DNA of 64,000 bases from Pestalotiopsis fici W106-1 (Eukaryota > Ascomycota > Sordariomycetes > Amphisphaeriales > Sporocadaceae): positions 1,539,490-1,603,489 of the forward strand of contig NW_006917100.1 of NCBI RefSeq assembly GCF_000516985.1, in the 5' to 3' direction. A program made the position numbers and the translations under genes. The notes under the pieces are model-generated. The model saw nothing but the letters and a program-made list of their open reading frames with translations. It was not told the DNA's origin and did no database searches. Positions 20,897 through 32,248 of the stretch are shown here, piece by piece (the first letter of the stretch is position 1; each line of letters starts with the position of its first letter).

Positions 20897-21640
20897 ATGC
20901 CGAACGAAACGAGCCAACTCATCTCGACTACCCCCAACAAGAAAAGTCACAACGTCTTTCAAAGATGTCTTCACAAGTCAAGCAGATTATTGACAGGATC
21001 ATACTCGACACGCAAGACCCGGGAAGTTGACAGGCCAAAGCCCAGAGAGCACAACGAGGAGACAGAGTATGCGGATTGTAGCTGGTACCTCAACGCGACC
21101 CAGGTCAAGCTCGACGAAGCAGAGACTGTGACGGGAGCACAATTGGTTCGCAACTACCGGCACATGGTGTGGGAGAGATCCGAGGACCACACTCTATCCA
21201 GCGGCCCTAGCCCGGACCAAGGACTCGAAATCACCGCCCTGGCCGAACAGCTCGACGCCTTGTGCTTGGCTGTGGACGACGCCGTCATGAGCGTGCTGAG
21301 CCACGCGGGGGAAGAGGATCGGCTGCGGGCCGTTGGTCTGGGCCTCACGGCTATTCTGCCCATGGTGACGACGAGACCGGCGCGGCCGGGCCTGCTGCGC
21401 GAGTTGCACGAAAAGGCCGGACAGCGCGGCCAGACAGAGGTTACCGTCGGTGGAAACGGCACGGAGAGCCAGTCAGTCTGGGTGAATACGTTTTACCTGC
21501 GCACCTACACGGCGGCCTTGGCGTATGTGTTTCACCAGTGCCATGAACTGCCCGCCGAGTATGAGGCTCAGTTGATGGACATTGCCTGGAAGTTTTGGTA
21601 TGACCAGGTTGTGCGAATACTCCTGGAAGAGGATTTATGA
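20897..21640 (+). CDS. Hypothetical protein, 247 aa
   Basis: A single reading frame started at the first ATG (MPNETSQLISTTPNKKS). The N-terminal 50 residues are basic and Ser/Thr-rich and may be disordered. From about residue 55 onward the protein appears mostly helical: ECSWYL-like start, then LVRNYRHMVWERSED, ITALAEQLDALCLAVDDAVMSVLSHAGEE, WVNTFYLRTYTAALAYVFHQCHELP and MDIAWKFWYDQVVRILLEE. There is no signal peptide or clear membrane span. The regular amphipathic helices and G+C-rich third positions speak for a real gene, but I do not recognise a family. It lies 617 bp downstream of the lactonase-like gene on the same strand. Confidence 0.65.
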   Translation: MPNETSQLISTTPNKKSHNVFQRCLHKSSRLLTGSYSTRKTREVDRPKPREHNEETEYADCSWYLNATQVKLDEAETVTGAQLVRNYRHMVWERSEDHTLSSGPSPDQGLEITALAEQLDALCLAVDDAVMSVLSHAGEEDRLRAVGLGLTAILPMVTTRPARPGLLRELHEKAGQRGQTEVTVGGNGTESQSVWVNTFYLRTYTAALAYVFHQCHELPAEYEAQLMDIAWKFWYDQVVRILLEEDL

Positions 21641-24600
21641 ACGTTTCCAGACGCCAGAGCCATGTGGGCTGTTTTAGAGTCATGGAGAGGCAGTTGCCAT
21701 GATGACATACTAATTGATCTGCTCTCGCGCAAGATACCCCGACACAATATTATGTATCAAGCAATACTACCACTACTATCCCTTGCCACTACTATTTCCT
21801 AGTTTTGAACTTGCTGTAGCTTTCTCTGTGATTGTGGTCAGGCTGCTTTTGTAACCGAGGCTGCCTTTGAAAGGACGACTCCAACATCGGGATCGGATGC
21901 AGAGATACGTTTCCAACCCACTGAGGCATTCATGGGTGTCGCTTTGTTGAAGCGTAGCTGTAACAAATACAGTGCTGGTCAATATTCATTAAAACAGGGT
22001 TCCTGGGTCTCGCGCATAGAAGATTCTATAATTCTCGCTCAAGCTCTGTGGGTACCGGGGCACTTCTTACCCGTATGGATTCTGTCACGAGTAGTTGGAC
22101 TTGTACTCAACGAGAGAGTGTTGCCGGCATATGGCAGGGGTATTCATGTGTCACCGTCATTGTCTGGCTCGGATGGAACCCGTTTTGTGCTTGGTTATTG
22201 CACGAAGCGGTGAGTTTCTCCATGGAAAATGCCTACCTCTCAGTCCGACTAGACCTATTCTTGTTTCTCTGCATAGGTGGGCATTTTGGGTAGCACCAAT
22301 CACAGTAAGAAACACGCATGCTGTCCGCTTATATATTTCCATATTGCGACGTGTGCAGCTCACTGAGAGCAAGTGTGACGAGAACTCTGTGCAGCTCTGG
22401 TGATGGCTACATGCAGAATAGGTACAGGATCCAATGTCCCGTCATCTGTTGTGCGAGTACCATCGCCAAGATGAGGACAAAGAGGTTAGGCGTCAGTGGC
22501 GAATATTGATCGATCAATATAGTGCGATAGAAACAGCAAATATGATTCAAAGAAGAAAGCCTCGAGATGAGACTCATCGCTTGGTCAGGTAGGAATGGGA
22601 AGTGGTAACTTGCCCGACTACGCATGGAATGTGCCCATTCTTGATGATTCCCTGGCAAAGCCCCCGGCAGATATTGCCGATTTTTGAACTCTTCATTGTC
22701 CGAGCTTTCATCCAAATGTGAGATGTCGAAATCCTGCAATTGGCATGGCCGCTGCTTTCCGTCTTCTGCGGCACATGCCTGGGTCACCGAGGGCCGGGCA
22801 TATTATGATGGATAGGACTTGTACGGACTTTGACGATAGAGTGGAGTCTATTTTGTGCGGAATGGAAAATATGTAATTTACATAGTGCATACCAACTTGA
22901 CCATATTCAGCTCGCTGCGGCTGAGATTCTCCGGTGAATCGAGAAGCTTTTAAAATGGCGTGATCTTTCAACAGAGGGCTGGGCATAGGTATATACCGGC
23001 ATTGCACGAGTGGTAAAGAAGCCATGGTGCTTTCGGCCGGGCAACTTCCACGGGATAAAATCGCTGCGGAAATAGAAGTAAGTCCACACGTATTCTAGAT
23101 TTGCGGCTGGATGAGGTTGCAGGTCAGTATGTACGTAGCACCTGTGGCATGTAAGACAATGACCCCGCATTTTGCTACTTCTGCAATGCCCATGCAATGC
23201 GGGAACACACCGTTTTCTAGGCCCTATGGAACCCATGCAAGCTTTTGTGCTAGAAGGCGGGTTGCCACGAGCGCGACGGCCCATCGCTTCTCGGTTTCCC
23301 TGTCCTCTGAATGATCAGAATCGTGTGTCTTCGTGCCAGCTCGACACTAGGTCATATTGCTTTTTTCCCCTTTTTCTTTGTGCCCAAGAAGCATAGGCAA
23401 CGAGGGGAGGAAAGGGCAGAGTGTGACCAGCTAGGACATCCAAAGTTGCCTACAACTTCTTCCTTCCGAGCAGACGATCGCCGCAGCCAAGGACTACCGG
23501 GGAACCAATTGATATTTCTTTTGGCCCTCGTGACTGGATTGCTAGTGTTACCGATTGGTTCGCCTCAGGATTGCAGTTTGTTGGGAATTGGATGGCAATT
23601 TTTGTTTCTCCAAGGAGCAGCGCCGAAAGAAGGAAGAGCTCCAGTGCCGCCTTCTCATCACCTCCTCTCTTTGTTTGCTGCTAGTCTATTTTCCATGGGC
23701 GCGAGGATGGGGCAGGACAGGGCAGGACAGGGCAGGGCAGGGCAGGGAAGGGTGTTGGACAAGACAGCTGACTGTTGAGCTGTTTATGCATGGAAGATGA
23801 GGTCTCGTGATGGATCTCCCGAATAATGCTCATCGCCGGATAGGATGGGGCTTTTTCTCTTCTCAGCCCTGCCACTTTCATATGCTGTAGTACACTCACT
23901 TACCTACTACCCTTTGTGCTTGCGTTTACTGCTCCGAGGCGGTGGATGCCTATGTAATCATAATCAGAAGGGACACTTTTTTGCAATTCCGGGTATGTGT
24001 TTTGCAGTCAACCGAACTGTTTGATGCCCGATGCGGCAATGTAAACGAGAAAAATTCAGACGTGCACATGGGCAACTCGGCTCGAATCGGCTCAAACCCG
24101 CCAAAAGAAAAGACGACGACCTGGCCCTTTCACAAAAATCATCAGGGGTTCTAGGTACATACCTAGGCGGTAGGGTCTGACCACAGCTGCAAATCTGTTT
24201 CCGTCCAAGCCCCCTAACCAACATACTGTAGGTACTTCTTACATGTTGCGACGACACACAAGCACATTTGCAGATCATACATGGTGTAGCAAAACTGGCA
24301 AAATGATATTTTACAAATGCATGTCTCAATTGAGAATCCAAGGACGTGTGGAGACGAAACAAAGAAAATGGTCCATAACCAATGACATTTTACGCCATAC
24401 ATTCAATACCACACAGTGAAAATGCAATGGAAAAAGAAAAGAGAGTTCTACGAGGCTTGCAGGGGCATCGATCGCGTCGCCCAGCTCTAAAAGTCCGGGG
24501 ATCGCATCGCGCTGCTGCAACCCTGGCCGAGAAAAGTCTGGGGTATTCGCGGATGGACAGTCCAGTGCACATCAGTGGACTTTAGTGGACATGAGAGAGA

Positions 24601-26388
24601 GGGAGAGAGGCTTGAGAGGGGACCAGCCTGCCAGCCCTGGGAGATGCTGAGTGGTCCGGTCCGGGTGGGCACTGGGCACTTGGACGTGTGAGTGCTGGGA
24701 TGGTGAGTGGAAAGGAATCTCACATGGTCAGGGGTCAAACTCAAAACTCCGCGCCGCCGTCTGTGGCCCTTTTCAATGGACAGATTGGACACAACATACA
24801 TACCTAACCTAGGTAGGTTACCTGTGTACGTACTGCAAATCATTTACCTGTCCTGAGAAGCTGCGTTGGCTGTCTCGTTTTATGCGCACGCAGTCATGGG
24901 CACTCAAAGCCATCTCAACCTGTCATAAAAGGAAGAAGAAATGCGCCGCCCGACATTGTGCAACGGTCAAACATCGTGATGCCGTCTATACGCTTCTCTC
25001 AACCATATTGCAGTATCCTCGGACTGTATTGAAACTTTTCAATATTTTGCCACGGTCCAACAACTGTTTCACGTCCATCTTCTCGCCCCCCGGTCATCAC
25101 CTAAGCAAAGTTCTCAGTTGTTGGCATCATTTTAAAATTGGAACAAGAGGTCTCGAACTTAGGCTGCCTCTCTCTTGTGAGAGTATAGCTCTTACTCATG
25201 CAAGCGCCTCCTCAATAGCCAGCGAGTGCCAAGTGGAAACATGCTTTCTTCATCACAGCGCATCGCCATTCACCTCTTCACATGATTGGAGGCTGTTTTC
25301 TTCGCGACAATATCAATCACCATACATACATACCCACCTACCTACTGACAGTCCTCGGGTTCACGGCGTACTCGGGTGTCTACTACAACAGACTACTGCT
25401 ACATTATTACGGTTACCTCCTCCATCTGACGAGGTGTGGCGGGTACGTGTACTCATGCTGGTCAGCTAGCCTTGATACCACCCTCCTTGCATTCATCGTC
25501 CAAAAGCCTTCACCGTCCCACCAAATTGGTATAACGCAGCTTGTACATAGCTTCTGGTCCTCTTTTCCCTCCGGGCCTCGAACTGGTCTTTGGTCCGTCA
25601 GCCGTCTTGGACAAGAGTCCTAACACATGCTGCTGTCCCGTTCCGAACAAAACACTGGTACCTACTCTCACACCCTCGTTCAGACTGCAAGACTCGCAAC
25701 GAATCATCTCTCTTGGTCCAGAGACGACACATACGATCCCTCTCTTAAATTCAGGAACCTTCCGTCCCTCACATGTACCAAATAAAAGACTCGCGAGCCC
25801 TAGCGTTCAACAACCGACCCAAGACCGCTGGTCTGACCTGGGGATTGTCTTTACCCCACACAAACCAACTTCCCCGGTTTCTATGCGCCTCTGATGTTCC
25901 TTTGAGCTTGACCTTTGTGGATATATCTTTGGCTTGCATAACCCATTTGCAACTCCTTTGAAGACGCTTTAGGCTTTACACATAGGTCTCATTGCGATAT
26001 CATTTCTCTCTCTTTGCCAGCCGAGTACACATTGTGTCGTATATGACAAGCTGTCATCTAATACAACTGAACCATCGCATACGGCCTGGAAGACGCTGGT
26101 GACTACCTGTTGGCCTTTCCATACGATATTCAAGACCATTCGCCTCAAGCCACTCTTCTGAGGATTCAAGGCTTAATTGTAATGCGCTTGGATCTCATTT
26201 AGTGAGCATCGTCGCCCTCCTGCATCACCAGAAAGGCTTATATAGTCTTTCTCAAACCACCATATATGGTTTATCCCCGCCAGCACCAACATAATTACTT
26301 CCAAATTGTACCTCAAAAACATCGACATATAACCCAATCCAAGTCAGTCACGATGGGCATTCCTTGATACAGCCGAGGACCAAACAAG
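21641..26388. other. 4.7-kb gene-poor stretch
   Basis: No gene can be supported in 4.7 kb. Open frames at 22407-22787, 23311-23778 and 24882-25469 lack motifs and have mixed composition. The right part (about 24800-26388) is rich in CT, CAT and CATACATAC-like sequence, typical of a long fungal promoter and leader, and probably belongs to the gene at 26389. A four-codon upstream open frame (ATG at 26353, stop at 26365-26367) precedes that gene's ATG. A long non-coding RNA or a very long 5' leader with introns is possible but not visible from sequence alone. Confidence 0.5.
23706..23751. repeat. G-rich short tandem repeat (GGGCAGGACA / GGGCA)
   Basis: Two GGGCAGGACA units are followed by three GGGCA units and an imperfect copy. 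The G-rich strand is the plus strand. It is simple repeat DNA in the gene-poor stretch. Confidence 0.8.
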
Positions 26389-27678
26389 ATGGTCTTGGAC
26401 ATGGGACTGCGCCAGCCTAGCCCAGGCCATCACAACGCATTCTTTTACCCATCGAAGCAGAGTTCGGGCCAGAACGACGTGAAGAGGAACTTGCCCAATC
26501 AGCGATTCCTACGCCACAGCAAGTGGTTCGATTCGGAGTCTTCCCACGGAAATGACGTTCCTCGCAGTGAGGTGATACCAGTGGAGATGTTAAAGGCACA
26601 GGATGATCTGACTTCAGAGCTAGACGGCTATTCTACTGCGGCCTTTACCAGAGGGCCTAGTTATTCATCATACAGCCCAGAGCTATGTGGCAAATCTGGC
26701 AGCGCAGACTGTCCCTCCACCAACAATGAGAGCGTGAATGAATCGTTGACTGGACTTTGCACATTTGGCTGGACTTTGCGCCCCCAACATACACCACCAA
26801 TTGAAGCTTTGACGAGAGGCCGAGAACAGAAGGGCAAGAACACTGTATCCATAGGAACAACAACAAACAAGAGGGGAAGGGCGATTCATGATGTCGATGG
26901 ACCTCGTACTAGTCACCTCTCGAGCAAGAAGCGCCGGCTTCGGCTCCAACTCATCACATCAAGGCTCTCGCAGCCATTCTCACTGCCGGCCACCCACATA
27001 CTCAATCGTGACACGGACGAGGACACTCCAGTCATATCCAGATTTGTGAAACTGGCAGCTCTCGGTGCCAAAAAGGCTGGACACCAGACAACACTCGTCC
27101 GCAAGGCAGCAATACTGAATCGTGTTAGACTAAATGTCAGACAGACTGCCGTCACTCGAGGTCACGATCGGATCTGGAGAATGACTCGCTTGGCAGCCAT
27201 GAGCCACGGACTGCAGCTCGTCACGGACAGCACGGGCGCCATGTTCCCGGGTCGGTCCGGAGAACAGGTCCCCGGACCAATCGTTCCCCGTGCGTGGCGC
27301 CCGCACACCACTGCCTCCCACCCGACCATGCCGTCAATGCCCATGTCAGATAAGCAGCCCAAGGAGGCAGGGGACTTCGAGCAACTCCAGTCTGAACCAT
27401 TATCATCATCATCATCATCATCACACCCCAGAACAACACCGCCACCCACGTCCATAATGACACCACTAGCGGGAGCAGATGAAGACGAAGCCTCGTTTCC
27501 AGATGCGGACCTTGACTCGAGGTATGCCGACACCAGCGACGATGAAGTGGACGGTGTATATGCAGATTTTGGCGTCTTATTTGGCGGCAGGGCCGATTCG
27601 CCCGATGGTGCAGAAGAAGACGAGCACTATTACGAAGAGTATCTTGATGAAGTCGATGGTATCATATGGTCATCCTAG
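26389..27678 (+). CDS. Conserved fungal hypothetical protein, probably nuclear, 429 aa
   Basis: A single-exon protein with largely disordered composition. The most ordered part is residues 180-270: a basic stretch SKKRRLRLQLITSRLS that looks like a nuclear-localisation signal running into a helix, then PFSLPATHILNR, then LVRKAAILNRVRLNVRQ. That block is of the kind conserved among filamentous ascomycete proteins of unknown function. The C-terminal third contains a seven-Ser run encoded by TCA repeats (about 27400-27420), then an acidic tail (DEDEASFPDADLD, TSDDEVDGVYADFGVLFGG, EEDEHYYEEYLDEVDG). An acidic tail beside a basic block could suit a chromatin or transcription partner, but nothing proves it. 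A four-codon upstream open frame begins at 26353. Confidence 0.75.
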   Translation: MVLDMGLRQPSPGHHNAFFYPSKQSSGQNDVKRNLPNQRFLRHSKWFDSESSHGNDVPRSEVIPVEMLKAQDDLTSELDGYSTAAFTRGPSYSSYSPELCGKSGSADCPSTNNESVNESLTGLCTFGWTLRPQHTPPIEALTRGREQKGKNTVSIGTTTNKRGRAIHDVDGPRTSHLSSKKRRLRLQLITSRLSQPFSLPATHILNRDTDEDTPVISRFVKLAALGAKKAGHQTTLVRKAAILNRVRLNVRQTAVTRGHDRIWRMTRLAAMSHGLQLVTDSTGAMFPGRSGEQVPGPIVPRAWRPHTTASHPTMPSMPMSDKQPKEAGDFEQLQSEPLSSSSSSSHPRTTPPPTSIMTPLAGADEDEASFPDADLDSRYADTSDDEVDGVYADFGVLFGGRADSPDGAEEDEHYYEEYLDEVDGIIWSS

Positions 27679-29078
27679 CATATATTCATAGGCTCGCATA
27701 CGGTTCTCGGCACGGACACGAGGGGAAAAAAAAAGAGAAAATAGGAAGGATTTGGCCAGGCATTACTGGAGTCGGATATGAGCATTTTTGTTTTGTTTTG
27801 GCATATCATTGCATATGAGAGGTAAAAAATGGGTGCACAGCTTCATGTACAATCTCAATACTTTGCATATCTCATACGTTGTATTCATGGACGCAAACCT
27901 GAACACAACCAAAACTCCCTCTACCAAAGGAAACATATTCATGATGAGCATTCTTCCCTAGTATCTTGATATTTCAAGGGAAACCTATAAACAGAACACA
28001 GCCTGAACGTGTAGAGTGCCGGGAAACTCTCATAGCGGCTTGCAGATCAAATCCGTGAGTAGCGACAACCGACTACGACATCAACAAGAAGACGAATCAG
28101 CCATCAAGATTTAAGAGCAGCGGCAACCAAAATTTCTTGTTAGGAAGACAGCACCAACGCTAGGTGCACGTTTTGAGAACACCAAACATGTCCATTATCC
28201 AGCCACGTATGTAGTTTTTCCTACATGTGCTAGCCTAACAACTTGTGAATTATATCTATGAGTACATTGAAATTGAATCGTGAGCACGGAGTGGACCAAC
28301 AGAAAAATAGCGTTTGCAAATGCGAATCTCTTTTTCTCATCCCCCGTGGAGTTGAAGTATTTGGTGGCCACGAAATTTGGCGAGTTGCTCAACATTTGAT
28401 AGTCTTCTCGTGCCTTGCGGAGAAAGAAGACCCGTTTAGAGGAACGGGGTCAGACCTTTTCCCGATTTATATCTGCTCATGTTTGTCATGGCCTATATAG
28501 CGCCATGGCTTGTCAATGAACATCATTCCAACAGTACTTGGCAAAGTAAGCCATTTCAACCATAAATCGTGGAAGGAAGGAGGATCAAAAATAGACTGAA
28601 TGTTTTCTTCTTCTTCTTCTTTCCTTTCTCTGAAATGGTGGTAGGACGTCATATGACGCAAGTCATCAAAAAGCTTTTTGCTGAACCTGACCTTATCCTA
28701 TCCAAATTAGTCCTTTCCCCTATAACCCAGTTGCTTGTGCACTGTGAGCTTATGATGTTGATCTATACTCTGTACACCACATGCAGCCTCGTTCCATTTC
28801 TTTGGGGTTTAGTCGCGCACAGTGGATGTGTGGCGACCTAGGTAGTATCGGTTGCACAGCAGTGATCCCTTCTCAAGCTTGCTATAGCCACTGCTCACGT
28901 CTTCCAGCGTTCTGAGCAGTCTGTTGTGTGGAGGGTGTTCAGCGTGAGTATAGACCCCAAGGGTTGTTCTCCCTGAAAAGTAAGGTCAACAGCCTTGGTA
29001 CAAAAAAGCGCAAGCATATGTTTCTGCATATTGTCCTTTGAAAGCGAGTCAAGCTAATAAGAGCGCCTTTGCACTTGA
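27679..29078. other. Convergent intergenic region, no gene seen
   Basis: 1.4 kb between two converging genes. It includes short purine- and pyrimidine-rich tracts (TTC repeats near 28605-28625). Short open frames at 28258-28500 and 28569-28841 have no recognisable motif. Confidence 0.55.
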
Positions 29079-29678
29079 CTAGGAAGACTCAAGCTTCTTG
29101 GCTCGATCAAGGGCGATATCGACCATGGCCCTAATCGCCTCTTGCTCCTCCTCCTTGAAATCCCCGCGATCGATCCTCTGTCGCATATTCTCCATTATGA
29201 CCGGCCTGCTCCTCCCATTGACAAACACCACATATCTCAAGCCCGGGAACTTTGCTTCGTACTCATCATTCAGAGTCTTGAGCTTCTCAGCCTCTTCGGC
29301 GGCTCCCACGTTGAGAGAAGCTTGTTCAGCCTGGCTTTGTGCGCTGTCAACCTTTTTCGCGCCGAGGCGAGGGTGCGACCCAAGGATGCCGTGGAGCTTT
29401 TGCTTAGCAGAGGGTTCTTCCGACAGCGCGAGCTTGTGGAGGAGAGTTCCAATCTGTTGTATCACGGCCGGATAAGAATCAAAAGCCGAGCTCGATGAGC
29501 CACCGGCTGTCGACGTCTCGGCGGAGGCATCCAAATTTGTGGTAGTCCGTTTCGATTTCAGTACCGGCAGAGCGAGCGTGTGCAACTCGGTCGACGGTTC
29601 GAACAACAAGTCAAGAGCCTGGATTTGCGTCTTGATTGATGCACTGGGCAATTCAGAAATGGGCGGAAGTGTGGACAT
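29079..29678 (-). CDS. OHCU decarboxylase-family protein (urate degradation)
   Basis: The family converts 2-oxo-4-hydroxy-4-carboxy-5-ureidoimidazoline to S-allantoin, the last step of urate oxidation, often in peroxisomes. From the ATG at 29678 (MSTLPPISEL) the protein has 199 residues. The frame is open back to 29855, but those 59 codons lie toward the promoter and look unlike the family. Diagnostic motifs are GILGSHPRLGAKK with the catalytic His, SQAEQ matching the SxxEQ motif, and the block LNDEYEAKFPGLRYVVFVNG followed by the RxxxxENMRQRI helix. A Ser/Ala-rich insert sits near residues 55-65. No obvious C-terminal PTS1 tripeptide is present (it ends ESS). The insertion point of an 11.6-kb transposon block is 327 bp upstream of the start. 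Confidence 0.85.
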   Translation of the reverse strand: MSTLPPISELPSASIKTQIQALDLLFEPSTELHTLALPVLKSKRTTTNLDASAETSTAGGSSSSAFDSYPAVIQQIGTLLHKLALSEEPSAKQKLHGILGSHPRLGAKKVDSAQSQAEQASLNVGAAEEAEKLKTLNDEYEAKFPGLRYVVFVNGRSRPVIMENMRQRIDRGDFKEEEQEAIRAMVDIALDRAKKLESS

Positions 29679-30004
29679 TTTGCGGGCAGGAGATGCGGAA
29701 GAGGTCGTCGGCACGGCAGTTCTCGATATACGCTCTTGGAGGGGCACACGGGGAGGTCGTTCAATGTTCACGGGACGTTTAGAGACGAGGTTGAAGCCAA
29801 GATCATGATGGTTCTTGATATTTATTTTGAGCTGCAGAGGAGTGAATTGAGGCATTATCGGGGGCCCCTCGAGGTGATCCTCGACCGCTGGGCAGTTCTG
29901 GCTGGCGGCGAACTGCGAAGTCGGGCTGGCGATGTGGTTACCTTAGGCGCATGCCGACGAGACCACAGAGAGTGCGAGCGCTGAGGCGTCATGGGCGCAT
30001 AAGG
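29679..30004. promoter_or_regulatory. Left half of the split OHCU decarboxylase / PRP19 upstream region
   Basis: About 326 bp remain between the chosen start codon of the OHCU decarboxylase gene and the left edge of the outer transposon. Together with 41656-41921 on the far side they make up the region between two divergent genes, so both promoters must be in these pieces or in the transposon itself. The last 5 bp (TAAGG) pair with CAAGG after the right LTR as a target-site duplication. Confidence 0.6.
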
Positions 30005-30210
30005 TGTGGAAAGTTGACTTTGACTAAAGTAATGGGTACAACTCTCGTTTTGACGGATAAAAGCATTAGACCCCGGGACCTCCGGTTTGACGGCTATTTC
30101 CGGTGGGCTATAGGAGGTAATTAGGTTTTATGCATTTTATTTAACTAAACCTATATAGCTAGATCCGTTTATTTATATTAAATATATTAAATCCCTATTA
30201 ATTTCCTATA
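30005..30210 (+). repeat. Left LTR of outer copia element (206 bp)
   Basis: It starts TGTGGAAAGTTG and ends TTTCCTATA. Compared with the right LTR its first 60 bp keep the unmutated bases, and its last two thirds carry most of the C-to-T and G-to-A changes. Confidence 0.88.
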
Positions 30211-31179
30211 TAATAGCATTATAATTAATATAAAAAATATTACGAATAGCTTTTTTTATTATAATATAATATTTGGCATTAAAGGTTATTTAAAATTTTA
30301 TATTGCTAACTAAAGCATTTTAATTAAAAATAATTAAAGCGCTATAATAGCTATTTAAGCGATCGCTAATAAAACTAGCTAAAGCGTTATAAAATATATA
30401 ATTATAACGGGTGCTATAAAAGCTATAGCTAAAAATATAAGGTAAATAACCGCTAATATAGCTGGCTATAGCATATTAAAGCAAGCTTTAATTATATTAA
30501 TTCCTCGCTTAAAAAATTTTAAATTTAAAATCGATAAATTAAAATTTTTAATAGGAATTTTTAATTATCGCGTTTATATAATATTATTTAAGCTTAATAA
30601 ATAAGCCGCTAAATAAATCGCAAAAACCTTTATTTACCTTTTGGATAAAAAGCTTATTATTATTATAATTTTAGCTATAATTAACGATAAAACGCTATTA
30701 ATAATTATAAAATATTATTTAATAGGCATAAAAATAAAAGATGCTTTCCGTAATTAATTTAATTTTATTATTATTAAAAAAAAGTAAAAATTATTAAGGA
30801 AATTATATAAATTCGATTATAATAGCAAAAATTTAGCTAAATTTAATGCCGAATAAAATTATTATATATAAAAAAATTATAATACTAATAATTAACGCTT
30901 TATTTTAAATAGCTAAATTTAATTATATTTAAAAGCTACCGAAAATAAGGCTTTAAAATAAATAAAACGAAAAAGAAATTAATTAGCTATTTTCCTAAAA
31001 GGCGTTATATTAGGATTTATATAATTTTAGCAATTTTTTATAATTAAATTTATAAGCAAAATAATAATTAGTAATAAAAATAACGCTAATTAATTATTTA
31101 TTAATAGCAACGGTTAAATTAACGGCGATTATTAGTATTGCGGCAAAAAAGGTTATCGGTAAATTAATTATAAATTTAA

Positions 31180-31807
31180 TGTTGCACGGATGTTAATACA
31201 GCATCGTATAGTGTATAAAATTAGCTTTATAACGCATATTATATCGTTATAACAGCTATAAAACCCATCGAGATATCGTTAAATAACGATATATGGGAAA
31301 TCAGTGGAACTTACCCTATACTAACCTATAGTTAGTATAGCACCACTTACAGCCATTATTTATAGTGCTATATAGTCAACAAGTCATTACAGTTAACTAT
31401 TGTGGCCACTATAGCCACTGGAACCCATTGGAATCCAGTGGAACGTTCCACTGGATCCAGCCCCACTAAGTGTGGCCAATACACCTGGCCACAATAGCCC
31501 TGGGTTATAGGGTAACCCACACCATAAAAATCTATAAATTTCGATAGTTTCTTCGATTATAAATCAACTTTATTATTAATTAACTTGATTATAAATCCAG
31601 TTTATTAGTAATATATTCTAAAATATTCTTATTGGTTGATTTTATAAATATAAAAGGTAGTTATTCCTCCGTAGTTAGTTATTCTTTCCTTAAACTTCAA
31701 TAAATCAGTTATACAGCCCTATAACTACTCCTACGGCCTGATTCTACGAATCATATAAACGCTTCCCTGTGCCTAAGTTTATAATCTACCAATCATACCT
31801 TAGAACA
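31180..31807 (+). repeat. Left LTR of inner copia element (628 bp)
   Basis: It has TG...CA ends. It keeps many CpA and TpG steps that are TpA in the right copy (for example in 31430-31500), so it is the less mutated LTR. Confidence 0.95.
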
Positions 31808-31821
31808 GGTTATAAGCCCGG
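31808..31821 (+). other. Primer-binding site, initiator tRNA-Met anticodon arm type
   Basis: GGTTATAAGCCCGG directly follows the LTR. Its reverse complement matches CCGGGCTCATAACC of the initiator tRNA-Met gene in this window (48471-48484) at 13 of 14 positions. The single difference is a TG-to-TA change of the RIP type. Copia elements are known to prime with a half-molecule of initiator tRNA cut in the anticodon loop. Confidence 0.85.
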
Positions 31822-32248
31822 TCCGGTATAATATCGATTATATTAGGAACCGGACTTTATATCGAAAACTATAGCCGCTCTCCCAGACGAGTTGATTTAA
31901 CGTAGACTCTGGAATTCCGTTATAGTAGCCGATTATTTATAGGCCTATATATAAGCCTATATAAGCCGTAACTATATCGAAAACTATAGTTAAGTGGCTA
32001 ATTATAGTGATTTTACCCGTTACAGCCACATAACGGCTATAAAATCACTTATAATTAATCCCCACTATAGTAGCCGATTTGCTATAGCACCTTATAGCAC
32101 CTGCTATATCATATTATAGCACCTGGATCCCCTTATACAATTCATCGATAAAATAAAAGAATTATTTTCTTTTATTTTCATTTTCTTAACGATTCCTTCA
32201 CCGTTTTTAACGATAATTATACCGTTATAACGGCAAAAATTCGGCAAA

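Noticed and set aside
24882..25469. 195-codon plus-strand frame
   Set aside because: Composition follows the CT-rich leader-like DNA and shows no fold-like pattern.
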